From NCBI RefSeq assembly GCF_002019695.1, contig NZ_KV917376.1, positions 3,376,040 to 3,440,039 of the forward strand: DNA of 64,000 nt, read 5' to 3'. Positions within the stretch are counted from its first letter, which is position 1. Every line of letters starts with the position of its first letter. This DNA is from Evansella clarkii. GTDB taxonomy: Bacteria > Bacillota > Bacilli > Bacillales > Salisediminibacteriaceae. The notes beneath the pieces are model-generated. The model was not told the DNA's origin. It worked only from the letters and a program-made list of their open reading frames with translations, and made no database searches. Shown in pieces: positions 33,568 through 42,472 of this stretch. A program made the position numbers and the translations under genes.

Positions 33568-34419
33568 TTACAGCCTGTTCTTTTCTAAGCTGTTTTGTTC
33601 AAGCTCTTTGCTAATCTCCTTAGAGCGGTTCATAGCCTTTTCGATCGCTGCCATTAATGCCTCGCCGCCGCCGCTTCTGGAAAGAGCCTCAAGCCCTGCC
33701 TCTGTAGTTCCGTTTTTAGAGGTGATGTTTTTCCTCAGCTGGCTCGTTGGTTCACTCCGCTCCAGCAGCATTTTAGCTGCCCCGAGAATCGTCTGTGCGC
33801 CAATTTCCCTTGCCATTATAGAATCCATGCCATTTTCCACGGCCTTTTTCTCAATGTGCTCTACTAAATAATAAAAGAATGCCGGACCGCTTCCCGCCAT
33901 CCCTGTGAAAAGATCCATCTGTTCTTCTTCAATTACATAAACTTCTCCAATTGCTTTAAAAAGTGATTTGGCAAGATTTACATTCTTCATTGTCACATGC
34001 TGCCCCGGCGAAAGTGCTGTGGCTGATTCCAGTATCATTCCCGACGTGTTTGGCATTGTCCGGATGATCGGCTGGTGCTTGGATAAATGTGCCTCGAGAT
34101 AGGAAATAGATATGCCGGCCATCACACTGATAACAAGCTGATCAGGCTGCAGGCGGTCCCTTAAAAACCAGAGGGCTTCTTCCGCATCTTTTGGCTTCAC
34201 TGCCAGAATAATAATATTTGCAGAGGAGATGGGGAGGCGGTCCCGGGCAATTCCCTGAACTCCATACTTATCCTGAAGTTCAATCAGACGTCCCATATTA
34301 TTTTTGTTAGTCACAGCCAGCTGCTCAGGACGGTACTGCCCTTTTTTTACTACACCGGAAATGATCGCTTCTGCCATGTTTCCGGCGCCGATAAATGTAA
34401 CACAGGAATCCTCTTTCAT
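33568..34419 (-). CDS. proC: Pyrroline-5-carboxylate reductase (paralogue 2)
   Basis: A 283-residue P5C reductase with the same motifs as the copy at 31.5 kb (FIGAGNMAEAI, IIRTMPNTS, GSGPAFFYYL, ITSKNGTTEAGL). By eye the two are roughly 60% identical. The ATG at 34419 follows an AGAGGAG SD; an upstream TTG at 34452 is less likely. Bacilli often keep separate anabolic and osmostress-induced proline routes, so two copies may divide these roles; the sequence does not say which is which. Confidence 0.95.
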   Translation of the reverse strand: MKEDSCVTFIGAGNMAEAIISGVVKKGQYRPEQLAVTNKNNMGRLIELQDKYGVQGIARDRLPISSANIIILAVKPKDAEEALWFLRDRLQPDQLVISVMAGISISYLEAHLSKHQPIIRTMPNTSGMILESATALSPGQHVTMKNVNLAKSLFKAIGEVYVIEEEQMDLFTGMAGSGPAFFYYLVEHIEKKAVENGMDSIMAREIGAQTILGAAKMLLERSEPTSQLRKNITSKNGTTEAGLEALSRSGGGEALMAAIEKAMNRSKEISKELEQNSLEKNRL

Positions 34420-34545
34420 ACCTTCCAGCTCCTCTTTTATACGTGTATCCAAAAATAAGTTATGAAACCTATATTATCAGAATTGTTCTGCAAATGTAAG
34501 CCCATTTAGTACATTGTCTATGTTAGTTTTCAATGTTTATATTGA

Positions 34546-35076
34546 TCAATGAATCGTCAGTTCCCACTTCTCCTCAGTGATCTCTGACTCTGTCCACTCA
34601 TCGTTTTGTTTACTCTCTTTCAATTCGAAATTAAAATCCTTGTAGAGATAGCGGGCTGCCTTTAAATCGCTTACCGTCCATAAAAATACATACGTATATC
34701 CTTGCTCATTGCAAAATTCAACCGCTGTTTCCATCAATCGGCGTCCGATCCCGGCTCCATGAAATTTCTCATCCAGAATAAACCACCTGAGCTGAGCAGT
34801 ATTCTCATTCTCTCTTGTAATAGCGATGGACCCTGCAATTTGCCCGTTCACTTCTGCAATCCACAGCTCCCCTCCTTCAGAATCATAGAGAAATTCGGTC
34901 AATCCTTTCATTACGTAGTACTCAAATACAGGCCCGAATTGATATTTTTCCGCGTAGAGCTTCCCGTGTAGGTACGCAATATAACCTGCATCACCTGGCC
35001 CGTATGGCCTGATGGTAACTTCCTGCTGATGAAGACCTTTCTTCTTTTTGGAAAAAAACGATCTGGATGGCTTCAT
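34546..35076 (-). CDS. GNAT family acetyltransferase
   Basis: A 176-residue GNAT protein: TIRPYGPGDAGYIAYLHGKL near the start, QLRWFILDEKFHGAGIG acetyl-CoA loop (GAGIGRRLM), and DLKAARYLYKDFNFEL. The first 18 residues are very basic. Such MarR-type GNAT domains acetylate amino groups of small molecules; target unknown. SD AAGGAGG lies upstream of the ATG. Confidence 0.85.
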   Translation of the reverse strand: MKPSRSFFSKKKKGLHQQEVTIRPYGPGDAGYIAYLHGKLYAEKYQFGPVFEYYVMKGLTEFLYDSEGGELWIAEVNGQIAGSIAITRENENTAQLRWFILDEKFHGAGIGRRLMETAVEFCNEQGYTYVFLWTVSDLKAARYLYKDFNFELKESKQNDEWTESEITEEKWELTIH

Positions 35077-35216
35077 GGGCGTCCTCCTTATACATTTGTA
35101 TAAAATAAGTATAAGCTGTTTTTCCGCTTACAGGTACTCACTCAGTAAATAGGGAACATGCAAGTGATTTGCAGACGGAGAATATTTTTAAACAAGCACA
35201 GCCGGCTGGCTGTGCT

Positions 35217-36095
35217 TTATGTTTCTTCTTCTGATAGTGATTGATCAAGATCATGGAGTGTGAGCCTGGTAGTTTGATAGAGCCCTTTATAAAATCCGCC
35301 AGTTTTTTTAGTTTCTATTAAAATATCGTTTATGATTTCTTCCCCGTGTTCTTCTATTAAATAGTTAACAGCGAGAAAGCTCTGGCCATATACATCTGTA
35401 TCTTCCTTTTTGTCTGCCTCTTCCCAGCTTCTTTTTTCGGTTAAGGTGCTGAACGATACAGCTTCCGCATCCTGCTCTACAAATTTATCTTTTCCGGCAT
35501 ACTCGCTGATTCCCTCTTCGAACCAGACGGGAATGCGTTCCGGATCGATAGCCAGATCAAACATCTTCTGTTTCGCGGCATAATGTGTATATTCGTGAAC
35601 TAACGTAGACTGGAACTCAAACAATGCTTCTTCCGACTTGCCTAAAAGCGCTTGTTTATCTTCCGGAGCAAGACCAATGAGCTTTTTAATATCAGAATAA
35701 TAACCGTCAATGCCAGTCTCCCCTGCAAACTGTTCGAGATCCTCCTGATTTTCAAAAATAAAAACATCTGCAGGTCTTTTATTATACTCGCCTAATATAG
35801 TTTTAGTCTTCTCCATGGCAATCTCCACGGTTTCCTTTGTAATCGGAACTAATTCCTCTGCTTCGTCCGGATAATAAAAAGTAAGATGCTTATAGTTCAT
35901 TTTGTTCCATTCACTTTTTAACTGTTTTTCCCGGGGGCTGTCATAATTAGCAGAAACTGCAGACTGGACCGCTTCAAAAACTCCGAGATCCTCTTCTGTT
36001 TCTGTTTCCATGACTGTGTTCAGTGAAAAAATTCCTCCTGTAACAGCCAGCAATATACCTGTAAAAAAGATAATAATCATTCTTTTTACTTCCAT
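35217..36095 (-). CDS. Membrane-anchored gluzincin-type metallopeptidase
   Basis: A 292-residue protein with one N-terminal membrane anchor (MIIIFFTGILLAVTGGIF), followed by an extracellular domain. The zinc motif HEYTHY (HExxH) near residue 165 is followed about 30 residues later by WFEEGISEYAG, which supplies the third zinc-ligand Glu. This is the peptidase MA-like arrangement. The substrate is unknown. The ATG at 36095 lies after SD AAGGAAGGGGG; the earlier ATG at 36119 lies upstream of the SD. Confidence 0.8.
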   Translation of the reverse strand: MEVKRMIIIFFTGILLAVTGGIFSLNTVMETETEEDLGVFEAVQSAVSANYDSPREKQLKSEWNKMNYKHLTFYYPDEAEELVPITKETVEIAMEKTKTILGEYNKRPADVFIFENQEDLEQFAGETGIDGYYSDIKKLIGLAPEDKQALLGKSEEALFEFQSTLVHEYTHYAAKQKMFDLAIDPERIPVWFEEGISEYAGKDKFVEQDAEAVSFSTLTEKRSWEEADKKEDTDVYGQSFLAVNYLIEEHGEEIINDILIETKKTGGFYKGLYQTTRLTLHDLDQSLSEEET

Positions 36096-36192
36096 GCAGA
36101 CTCTTCCCCCTTCCTTCATGCAAATAGAGCAGTTATCTGTTTGGTTACCCAGTTATTGAGTGTTTATAACTTTTCAGGTTCCGGAATTAAAA

Positions 36193-36226
36193 AAACAGAC
36201 CATAAGAATAGATACTCAGGTCTGTC
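36193..36226 (-). terminator. Terminator of the double nitrilase gene
   Basis: ACAGACC (36195-36201) pairs with GGTCTGT (36219-36225); A-rich DNA on its left gives a T run on the minus strand. Confidence 0.6.
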
Positions 36227-36267
36227 TGCAGGTGGATTCACGATTCAATTGCCCGCTGCTGCCACAT

Positions 36268-38007
36268 TTAAAGCAATGGAGGAACTCTCGTAACAAGCGG
36301 TTTATAATAATCCGTTCTTCGAGTCAAAATTAATTTTTCCTGGTCGAGCCACCAGTCGGTTTTCATTGTTTTAAAGTCATTCATGAGAACTTCTTGTTCT
36401 GTTTCAGAAGCGATCACCGTCTTGTCATTCGTGTAATTCTGGTCAAGGTTGTAAATGGCGCTTCTTCCTTTAAAGTTATATTCTGTACCAGTAAAATTAG
36501 CCACTACCGTATATGCCTGCGCTCCTTTGGCCACTGCATCCCATGTAGTTACCGATCCTGCCGGATAAGGCTCCGGGAAGATTTTCGGGTTGATATCTAT
36601 TTCCGTGCCGAATTCCCCGCTCCAGCTTGCCGGAATACAAATGACATCGGCACGCTTTACAGTAAGGACTCCCGCAACCTCCGGGAATGCGGCATCGTAG
36701 CCTATCATCAGTCCAATCCGGCCAAAACCGTTTACTGGTGTTACTGATATTTTTGACCCAGGCGCCGCCCATGGTTCGTCCCGTTCATTCAGATGGATTT
36801 TTCTGTGCTTGCCAATGACTTCCCCTTCAGGACTAATCAGAACAGCTGTATTGTGAAAATGAGGTGCTACTTTTTCAACAAAACCGAACACTAAGTATAT
36901 GCCCCCATCCTTCGCAAGCTTTTTCATTGCTCCTACTGAAGCACCGTCATCTGTTTCCGCATATTCGGCGATATCCTGTTTCTTTGTGGTGTAAACAGGC
37001 CCGGTTAATGATAATTCAGGAAGAACAACCAGGTTCACACCTTCCTGTAATTGCTCTTTAACAAGTCTGGTTACCTTTTGCAGATTGGCTTCCTTGTCAC
37101 CGATTACCGGCTCATACTGAATGGCTGCCGCATGTATGTGGCGGGATTCTGTGTTTTTTGTATAATCCCACGGTCCGAGAAACAGCATTAAGTCTTTGTA
37201 AGCTTCCATTCTTCTTTCAAGGATACGCTCTTTTGCTTCATTATCATATTGCTCCGGATCAATCTCTCCATAGATGATCCTGGCTTCATCCTTTGTTTCA
37301 TCATTAAAAGCTGAGTAGGGTGCTTCCTCAATTTTTTTTCCTGAAGGCGACCATACAGCACTGAGGCCTGCCATATGAAATTCCTCTTCCGTATTGGAAC
37401 GGTTGGCACTTACCACATATAACCCGTTCATTTCTGCCCAGTGCTGCAGCAGAGAGATGGAAGCGCCTGATGAATTTGTAGGAAAACAAAGGATATCTGC
37501 TCCGTTTACTGCCGCCAGCCTGGCAGATTCAAAATAAGTGGAATCCTGGCAGATGATCATCGATATTTTTCCCAGTTCCGTTTCAAATGCGGGGCAGCCC
37601 ATGTCCCCCCAGCAGGACCAGTAATTCTCAACCACCCACTGATGAATTTTCCTGTACTTGCCGATATATCCTTCCGGACCCACAAGAGCGGCGGAATTAT
37701 AATAAAGCCCGCTCGTTAAATCATGCTCCGCCATCCCGATGACGATGTATGTATTATATTCCTTCGCAATCTGTGCGAACTGTGCAGTTGTAATCCCTGG
37801 AATTGTATCTACATAGGCTGATATGGAAGACCGGTCAAGGTAATGGTAACCGGTGGTTGCCATTTCAGGAGTTACGATCAGACGAGCCCCATTTTCTGCA
37901 GCTTCCCTTACAAGCTTCATTAGTGCACGTATATTTGTATTGCGGCGGTTCAGCTTCGGATTAAACTGTATAGCTGCCGCCTTAAATGGTTTCTTTGTTG
38001 TAGTCAT
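36268..38007 (-). CDS. Tandem carbon-nitrogen hydrolase (two fused nitrilase domains, second lacking the catalytic Cys)
   Basis: A 579-residue protein of two CN-hydrolase domains. Domain 1 (about 8-285) has the full triad: E48 (TPEMATTG), K120 (KYRKIHQW) and C153 (MIICQDSTY). Domain 2 (about 291-575) keeps E331 (LPELSLTG) and K403 (KHRKIHLNERDE), but the nucleophile position reads GLMIGYDAAFPE, with G436 in place of Cys. Domain 2 should therefore be inactive as a hydrolase and may be structural. The substrate is likely an amide or nitrile, not identifiable. Start ATG with weak SD AGGGTGG. Confidence 0.88.
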   Translation of the reverse strand: MTTTKKPFKAAAIQFNPKLNRRNTNIRALMKLVREAAENGARLIVTPEMATTGYHYLDRSSISAYVDTIPGITTAQFAQIAKEYNTYIVIGMAEHDLTSGLYYNSAALVGPEGYIGKYRKIHQWVVENYWSCWGDMGCPAFETELGKISMIICQDSTYFESARLAAVNGADILCFPTNSSGASISLLQHWAEMNGLYVVSANRSNTEEEFHMAGLSAVWSPSGKKIEEAPYSAFNDETKDEARIIYGEIDPEQYDNEAKERILERRMEAYKDLMLFLGPWDYTKNTESRHIHAAAIQYEPVIGDKEANLQKVTRLVKEQLQEGVNLVVLPELSLTGPVYTTKKQDIAEYAETDDGASVGAMKKLAKDGGIYLVFGFVEKVAPHFHNTAVLISPEGEVIGKHRKIHLNERDEPWAAPGSKISVTPVNGFGRIGLMIGYDAAFPEVAGVLTVKRADVICIPASWSGEFGTEIDINPKIFPEPYPAGSVTTWDAVAKGAQAYTVVANFTGTEYNFKGRSAIYNLDQNYTNDKTVIASETEQEVLMNDFKTMKTDWWLDQEKLILTRRTDYYKPLVTRVPPLL

Positions 38008-38099
38008 TATGCCACCCTCTCAAAAACTTTCTAAAGTATTATAAACTATCGGCCTTACGTAATTCCAGAAAATTTTTCTCTTTTGAATGAATTTCATAT

Positions 38100-38420
38100 A
38101 TAAACTTTGCATAAAAAATGAGGAACATTACAGCGTAAGACGGCGGTGACTGTCTCTTCCTCTGCTCCTGCGGTTACTCGTCGCAAAAGAGACCTGCTCC
38201 TGCGGTTACTCTTCGCAAAAAGTGTTTTGCCAGCATAGCTCCGTAGAATATCCGTCGAGACAACTCGATGCATTTGCGGTGAAGAAGATGCTCGTTCCTG
38301 CGGGAAAAGCATGAGAAGCTGAAAATCCATTTTGCCGGCGTTCAGCCGTCAAAAATTAGTTGAAGCCGTGCCCGCAGAACGTGTCCTTCTGTAGCGTAAT
38401 TCGAACAACAAAGTAACATT
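38100..38420. repeat. Degenerate dispersed-repeat-like intergenic DNA
   Basis: About 320 bp, GC-richer than its surroundings, with the unit GCTCCTGCGGTTACTC-N-TCGCAAAA present twice in tandem (about 38163 and 38193) and a segment (GCCGTGCCCGCAGAACGTG...) that resembles repeats I associate with Bacillus intergenic regions. No gene is supported. Confidence 0.45.
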
Positions 38421-38493
38421 TTAAGATAATGTTCGTATTTATGATGAAAATCTTGAATTATGAAATTGATTCTTTTACAGGACTTTATCAAAA

Positions 38494-38522
38494 AACCTCC
38501 AGCCTAGATCAGGCTGGAGGTT
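38494..38522 (-). terminator. Terminator of pepF
   Basis: AACCTCCAGCCT pairs with AGGCTGGAGGTT around a 5-nt loop; T-rich on the minus strand. Confidence 0.85.
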
Positions 38523-38528
38523 ATCCTT

Positions 38529-40346
38529 TTATTTCACATTAAAGCTTTTTTCAAGTTCATCAATCAGGGTGCCTACATAGGCGACTGCTTTTTTGATTGG
38601 CTCCGGTGTAGATAAATCTACCCCGGCAAGCTGCATTAATTCCAGCGGCTTCATTGTTCCGCCAGCTTTCATTGCAGTTAACCAGCGGTCGATCGCCGGC
38701 TGGCCTTCTTCTGCAAACATTTGAGCTGCAGCTGTCGAAGCTGTAAGGCCGGCAGAATACGTATAAGGGTAGAGACCCATATAATAGTGAGGCTGGCGCA
38801 TCCACGTCAGGCCGGCACCTTCATCGATTTCAACAGCGTCGCCCCAGAAATTAGCCAGTGCCTCTCTTTTTTGTTCATTCAGCAGCTTTGCTGTGATTGG
38901 CGTTCCTTCATGGGCGAGCTTGTAAACTCTTCGCTGAAGCTCTCCTTCAAGAATATGTGTAACAAAGTTATGATAATACGTGCCTAACGACTGAAGGACA
39001 ACCCAGCGGCGCATCCGGTCATCATTCGGCTGAGAGAGAATGTGACGGCTGAGGAGCATTTCATTCATTGTAGACGGTGCTTCAATAAAGTATAGAGATG
39101 CACGGGTGTTGGAAATGCGCTGATATTTTCCGGCTAAACCGAAATGCCCTGCATGGCCAAGCTCATGGGCAAGCGTATAGGCGTTTCGCATGGAATCCTG
39201 CCAGGTCATCAGAATGTATGGATGTATGCCATAAGGGCTTGTACAGAACGCTCCGGAACGCTTGCCAACGTTGTCAGCACGGTCGATCCAGCGGTCTCTC
39301 ACTCCTCTTTCCATGATCTCCATATATTCCGGACCCATTACTTCAAGGGACTTGAGAACTAACTTAGACGCTTCTTCATATGTTACCGGCGGATCGAATT
39401 CCGGATCAAGAGGTGCTTTTAAATCGGCGAACGTCATTTTATCAAGACCCAGAACCTGCTTTTTCAGCTTCGCGTAGCGGCGCATATGCGGTGCCAGCTC
39501 TTCCTGAATTGTATCGAGCTGATTATGGTACATCTCCTTCGTTACTTGCTGCTTATCCAGAAGCATGTCTGTTGCAGATTCGTACCCGCGGAGTCTTGCC
39601 TCCACTACCTGTCTTTTCACCTCAACAGCATAATTCGCCGCATAAGTATTCTGATATTGTTTCAGTGTATCCGTAAATGCAGCGTATGCCTTACGGCGAA
39701 GCTCCGTATCCGCAGAGCCTTCATAGGCTGGGAATGAGTTGAAGGTTAATTCATGCGGAGTCCCATCGTCTGTTTGAAAAGACGGGAATCTCATATCCGA
39801 TGTTCTGCTTCTTTCATAAATCATATAAGGGGCTTTATGAATCTCGGTAAAAGCCGCCAGGACTTCTTCCGCATCAGGAGTGAGCCTGTGGGCTTTTGAG
39901 GCCAGTAAATCTTCAAGTGCCTTCCGGAATTCCTGGAGTGCAGGCACCTGTTCTATGTATGAGTGAACCGTTTCGTCAGAGAGGCTGAGAATTTCAGACT
40001 CGATAAAAGCAAGGTTTTCACTTACGGTTGCTGCTAATCCCCCTGCCAGCACAGAATTCGTCTGGTTTACCGGATCGGAACCGTCCCCTGTCTGGCGGAG
40101 GTGGGCATATGTTTCCACCCGCATCAGCCGTTCACTGAGCTCGTCCTTCGCAATGAGGCAATTAAGCAGTGTTTCACCGCTTTCTCCAAGCTGTCCTTTA
40201 AATTGTGTAACTGTTTCGATATCCTTTTTAATTGCTTCCAGTTCCTTTTTCCAGTCTTCCTCTGTGGCGAAAAGATCTGTAACATCCCATGTCTGTTCCA
40301 CAGGAACTTCTGAGCGGGTAAGAGTTTTCCTAACAGTTGCTGACAT
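38529..40346 (-). CDS. pepF: Oligoendopeptidase F
   Basis: A 605-residue M3-family metallopeptidase of normal length. The zinc motif is AYTLAHELGHAGHF (HExxH) near residue 390, with the third ligand Glu in the following IEAPSTMNEML segment. The N-terminal EVPVEQTWDVTDLFATEEDW is typical for PepF. A cytosolic enzyme that cuts short peptides. It stands alone with its own terminator. Confidence 0.95.
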   Translation of the reverse strand: MSATVRKTLTRSEVPVEQTWDVTDLFATEEDWKKELEAIKKDIETVTQFKGQLGESGETLLNCLIAKDELSERLMRVETYAHLRQTGDGSDPVNQTNSVLAGGLAATVSENLAFIESEILSLSDETVHSYIEQVPALQEFRKALEDLLASKAHRLTPDAEEVLAAFTEIHKAPYMIYERSRTSDMRFPSFQTDDGTPHELTFNSFPAYEGSADTELRRKAYAAFTDTLKQYQNTYAANYAVEVKRQVVEARLRGYESATDMLLDKQQVTKEMYHNQLDTIQEELAPHMRRYAKLKKQVLGLDKMTFADLKAPLDPEFDPPVTYEEASKLVLKSLEVMGPEYMEIMERGVRDRWIDRADNVGKRSGAFCTSPYGIHPYILMTWQDSMRNAYTLAHELGHAGHFGLAGKYQRISNTRASLYFIEAPSTMNEMLLSRHILSQPNDDRMRRWVVLQSLGTYYHNFVTHILEGELQRRVYKLAHEGTPITAKLLNEQKREALANFWGDAVEIDEGAGLTWMRQPHYYMGLYPYTYSAGLTASTAAAQMFAEEGQPAIDRWLTAMKAGGTMKPLELMQLAGVDLSTPEPIKKAVAYVGTLIDELEKSFNVK

Positions 40347-40534
40347 ATCATTACTCCCTTCGATTTTATAAAAATAAAGCCGGAACCTTTTTATATCAAG
40401 CTGTAATTATTTCGGGTTCCGAAGATAGTTTTATTATACCTGAAAAACTAAATATTTAAAATATATTGAAGGGAGTTTGATAGATTTTCCTGACCGCTGA
40501 GTCCTGTTAAGGAACTGTACAGAAGCCACAAAAA

Positions 40535-40564
40535 TACCCTTGCCAGCATGATCTGGCAAGGGTA
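40535..40564. terminator. Terminator of the DJ-1/PfpI gene
   Basis: TACCCTTGCCAG (40535-40546) pairs perfectly with 40553-40564; A5 on the left gives T5 on the minus strand. Confidence 0.8.
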
Positions 40565-40583
40565 ATCCATCGCGCATTTTAAG

Positions 40584-41267
40584 TTATTTTCTTTTTTCCA
40601 GCGCCTTTACAAGCTCTTCGCCCATCAACTCAGAGGAAAAAGGGTCCCGGCTTGTGACGATCTGGTCATCTGCCCAGACAGCGTGAGCACTCTCGTTCAG
40701 ATCCCCTTTGTCATAGTCTGCGGTCTTTGACAACTCCTGTTCAAGGCTGAAAGGTAAAATATTATCCAGTAATCCTTCCGGCTCTATTTCATCAGGATAT
40801 CCGGTTACTTTTTTCCCGTCTATAATGCTTTTGCCGTCAGGTCGTATCGTCCAGATAAGCGGTGCTGGGCCGTGGCATTCTGCGGCAACGATTCCTCCAT
40901 TATCATACACTGTGTTTATTACACGGTGGAGGTCGTCATCTTTTGCCAGGTCAAACATCGCGCCATGGCCGCCGACAATAACCAGGGCTTCGTATTCTTC
41001 CGCCATCACTTCAGAGATCTTTGCTGTTTCATCAGCTCTCCCGGATTCATAAAGCTCTTTATAGGTTCCGTTCGGATCGTATTCAGGCTCAAAGCTCTTC
41101 TTGTCTACTGTTGGTTTTCCTCCCATTGGTGAAGCAAGATCTACCTGATGGCCGGCTTTTTCAAGGGCATGCAGTGGAGCGAACAGTTCTTCCCCCCACC
41201 AGCCTGTTTCATATTCATTGGCCTCATCGTTATAGCCGCTTGATAATACCATCAGAATTTTTGCCAT
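40584..41267 (-). CDS. DJ-1/PfpI family protein (Hsp31/glyoxalase III-like)
   Basis: A 227-residue class I GATase-like protein with the nucleophile elbow VAAECHGPAPL (Cys near residue 131), a conserved Glu near the N-terminus (ETGWWGEELFAP) and VIVGGHGAMFDL. The length and the E-x-x-x-W element point to the Hsp31/YDR533C-like branch, with proposed methylglyoxal-handling or chaperone activity. The exact activity is not proven by sequence. Single gene. Confidence 0.88.
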   Translation of the reverse strand: MAKILMVLSSGYNDEANEYETGWWGEELFAPLHALEKAGHQVDLASPMGGKPTVDKKSFEPEYDPNGTYKELYESGRADETAKISEVMAEEYEALVIVGGHGAMFDLAKDDDLHRVINTVYDNGGIVAAECHGPAPLIWTIRPDGKSIIDGKKVTGYPDEIEPEGLLDNILPFSLEQELSKTADYDKGDLNESAHAVWADDQIVTSRDPFSSELMGEELVKALEKRK

Positions 41268-41469
41268 ATTACCGCCTCCGTTTAAAAAGTGATGCAGATA
41301 TTGTGTAATCCTTGTCGTATGTATATTACCTGAACCGGCACGTCATTAAACAAGACATAATTTTGGCAAAAAAAGAACACCACTCTTCAGTGATGTCAGC
41401 AACGGATAATTTATTTATAATATAAGTGCCATTTCGTTTTCTGTTTTCCGCTGCCTGTCAGACTGCGGA

Positions 41470-41652
41470 TCAATGAAGAAGTTTCCATGTTTTTGCAGTA
41501 TAGTCGCCCTGAGGGATGCCGTTTCGGCTCTCCATGCGATCGAGCCTTTTCTCAACCTTTGCTTTTACATATAATTCTTTCATAATGTCCTCGACTGTTA
41601 CATCTTCGGGCAGGTTTTTAATCATTTTGATGATTTCTTCCTTTGTATTCAC
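41470..41652 (-). CDS. Small antitoxin-like protein
   Basis: A 60-residue protein of the pattern I-x-x-LPEDVTVEDIMKELYVKAKVEK-x-L followed by a GIP motif. Similar short proteins are annotated as antitoxin-like in many genomes and often precede a RelE/ParE-type toxin. No toxin gene lies next to it here, so it may be an orphan. SD AGGGGGA precedes the ATG. Confidence 0.65.
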   Translation of the reverse strand: MNTKEEIIKMIKNLPEDVTVEDIMKELYVKAKVEKRLDRMESRNGIPQGDYTAKTWKLLH

Positions 41653-41866
41653 TGAAGATCCCCCTTTCGCTAATTATTTCCATAACACTCAACACTCATC
41701 TTAACGTATCTTTGGTACAGACTCAAATGAAAAATGTGTGAACATTAGCTGCAGTATTACTATTCTGGATTAACCATGTCTTTTCCTTTGTTTAAGGCTG
41801 GATTTTTTGAAAAACTGCTCTGTGCAGGGCCGGTTTGGAGTAAGTTGCTCTGATATATTGGCGAGT
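41653..41866. other. Intergenic DNA
   Basis: About 210 bp before the phased box array; no feature seen. Confidence 0.4.
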
Positions 41867-41958
41867 CACCGATAACTCCTGATTTTCGCCGATAAACCTT
41901 CCAATATCGCCGATAAAGTCATTTTTTCGCCGATAAACCCACCATTTTAGCCGATATA
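41867..41958. repeat. Five phased GCCGATAAA-type boxes
   Basis: Near-identical boxes start at 41867 (CACCGATAAC), 41887, 41908, 41928 (CGCCGATAAA three times) and 41949 (AGCCGATATA). The spacing is 20, 21, 20 and 21 bp, about two helical turns, with unrelated spacers. It lies 80-170 bp upstream of a small unknown gene. Confidence 0.7.
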
Positions 41959-42040
41959 ACCCTGAAAAACAGAACCTGTGCATTATACAAAACCTAGAGG
42001 ACAAACTAAGTGCGTGATTTCTGAAAGGAGCCGACATTAA

Positions 42041-42337
42041 ATGAACTTTGATATTACGGAAATTATAAATGAAATGCCCGACTTTGAAACCCATGAGGAA
42101 GCAAGGAGCTGGTTTAAGAAGGAGTATGAGGACCGTTTTTCTTACAAGGGAAGTGAAGAAGTCGATGGTAAGCGGGTGCACTATTATCATTTGATAAAGG
42201 AACCTGAATCGTACAGAAATTATATGGAAAGCTTTGGTAAACTGCAGGAACATGAAATTACCCATCAGGACACCTTTGAAAGCTATTCTACTATTGAGGT
42301 CAGTGAAGACGGAGGCATTAGCTTTTCTCTGTATTAA
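42041..42337 (+). CDS. Small acidic protein of unknown function
   Basis: A 98-residue cytosolic protein rich in Glu/Tyr/His with SD GAAAGGAG before the ATG. Contains YYHLIKEPESYRNYMESFG in the middle. No family recognised. It has an array of phased repeats in its upstream region. Confidence 0.65.
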   Translation: MNFDITEIINEMPDFETHEEARSWFKKEYEDRFSYKGSEEVDGKRVHYYHLIKEPESYRNYMESFGKLQEHEITHQDTFESYSTIEVSEDGGISFSLY

Positions 42338-42402
42338 TTAGTGTGCTGCGGAGTGCTTTCTGTAAGACGTATCACAGGAACAACTCTCTGATTAACATAG
42401 TA

Positions 42403-42440
42403 AAAAGCCTGGAGTGCTTGTTAAGGCACTCCCAGGCTTC
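42403..42440 (-). terminator. Terminator of the GNAT gene
   Basis: AGCCTGG/CCAGGCT with AGTGC/GCACT and one bulge (42406-42438). Confidence 0.7.
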
Positions 42441-42472
42441 TGGTTTTAGCGGCGGGTTCCGGCGTCCGTTTG

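Noticed and set aside
38094-38330. Minus-strand 78-residue ORF
   Set aside because: It covers the imperfect repeat region; the composition follows the repeats and there is no SD.
41470-41652. Complete toxin-antitoxin module
   Set aside because: Only an antitoxin-like small protein is present; no toxin-sized ORF with an SD lies on either side.
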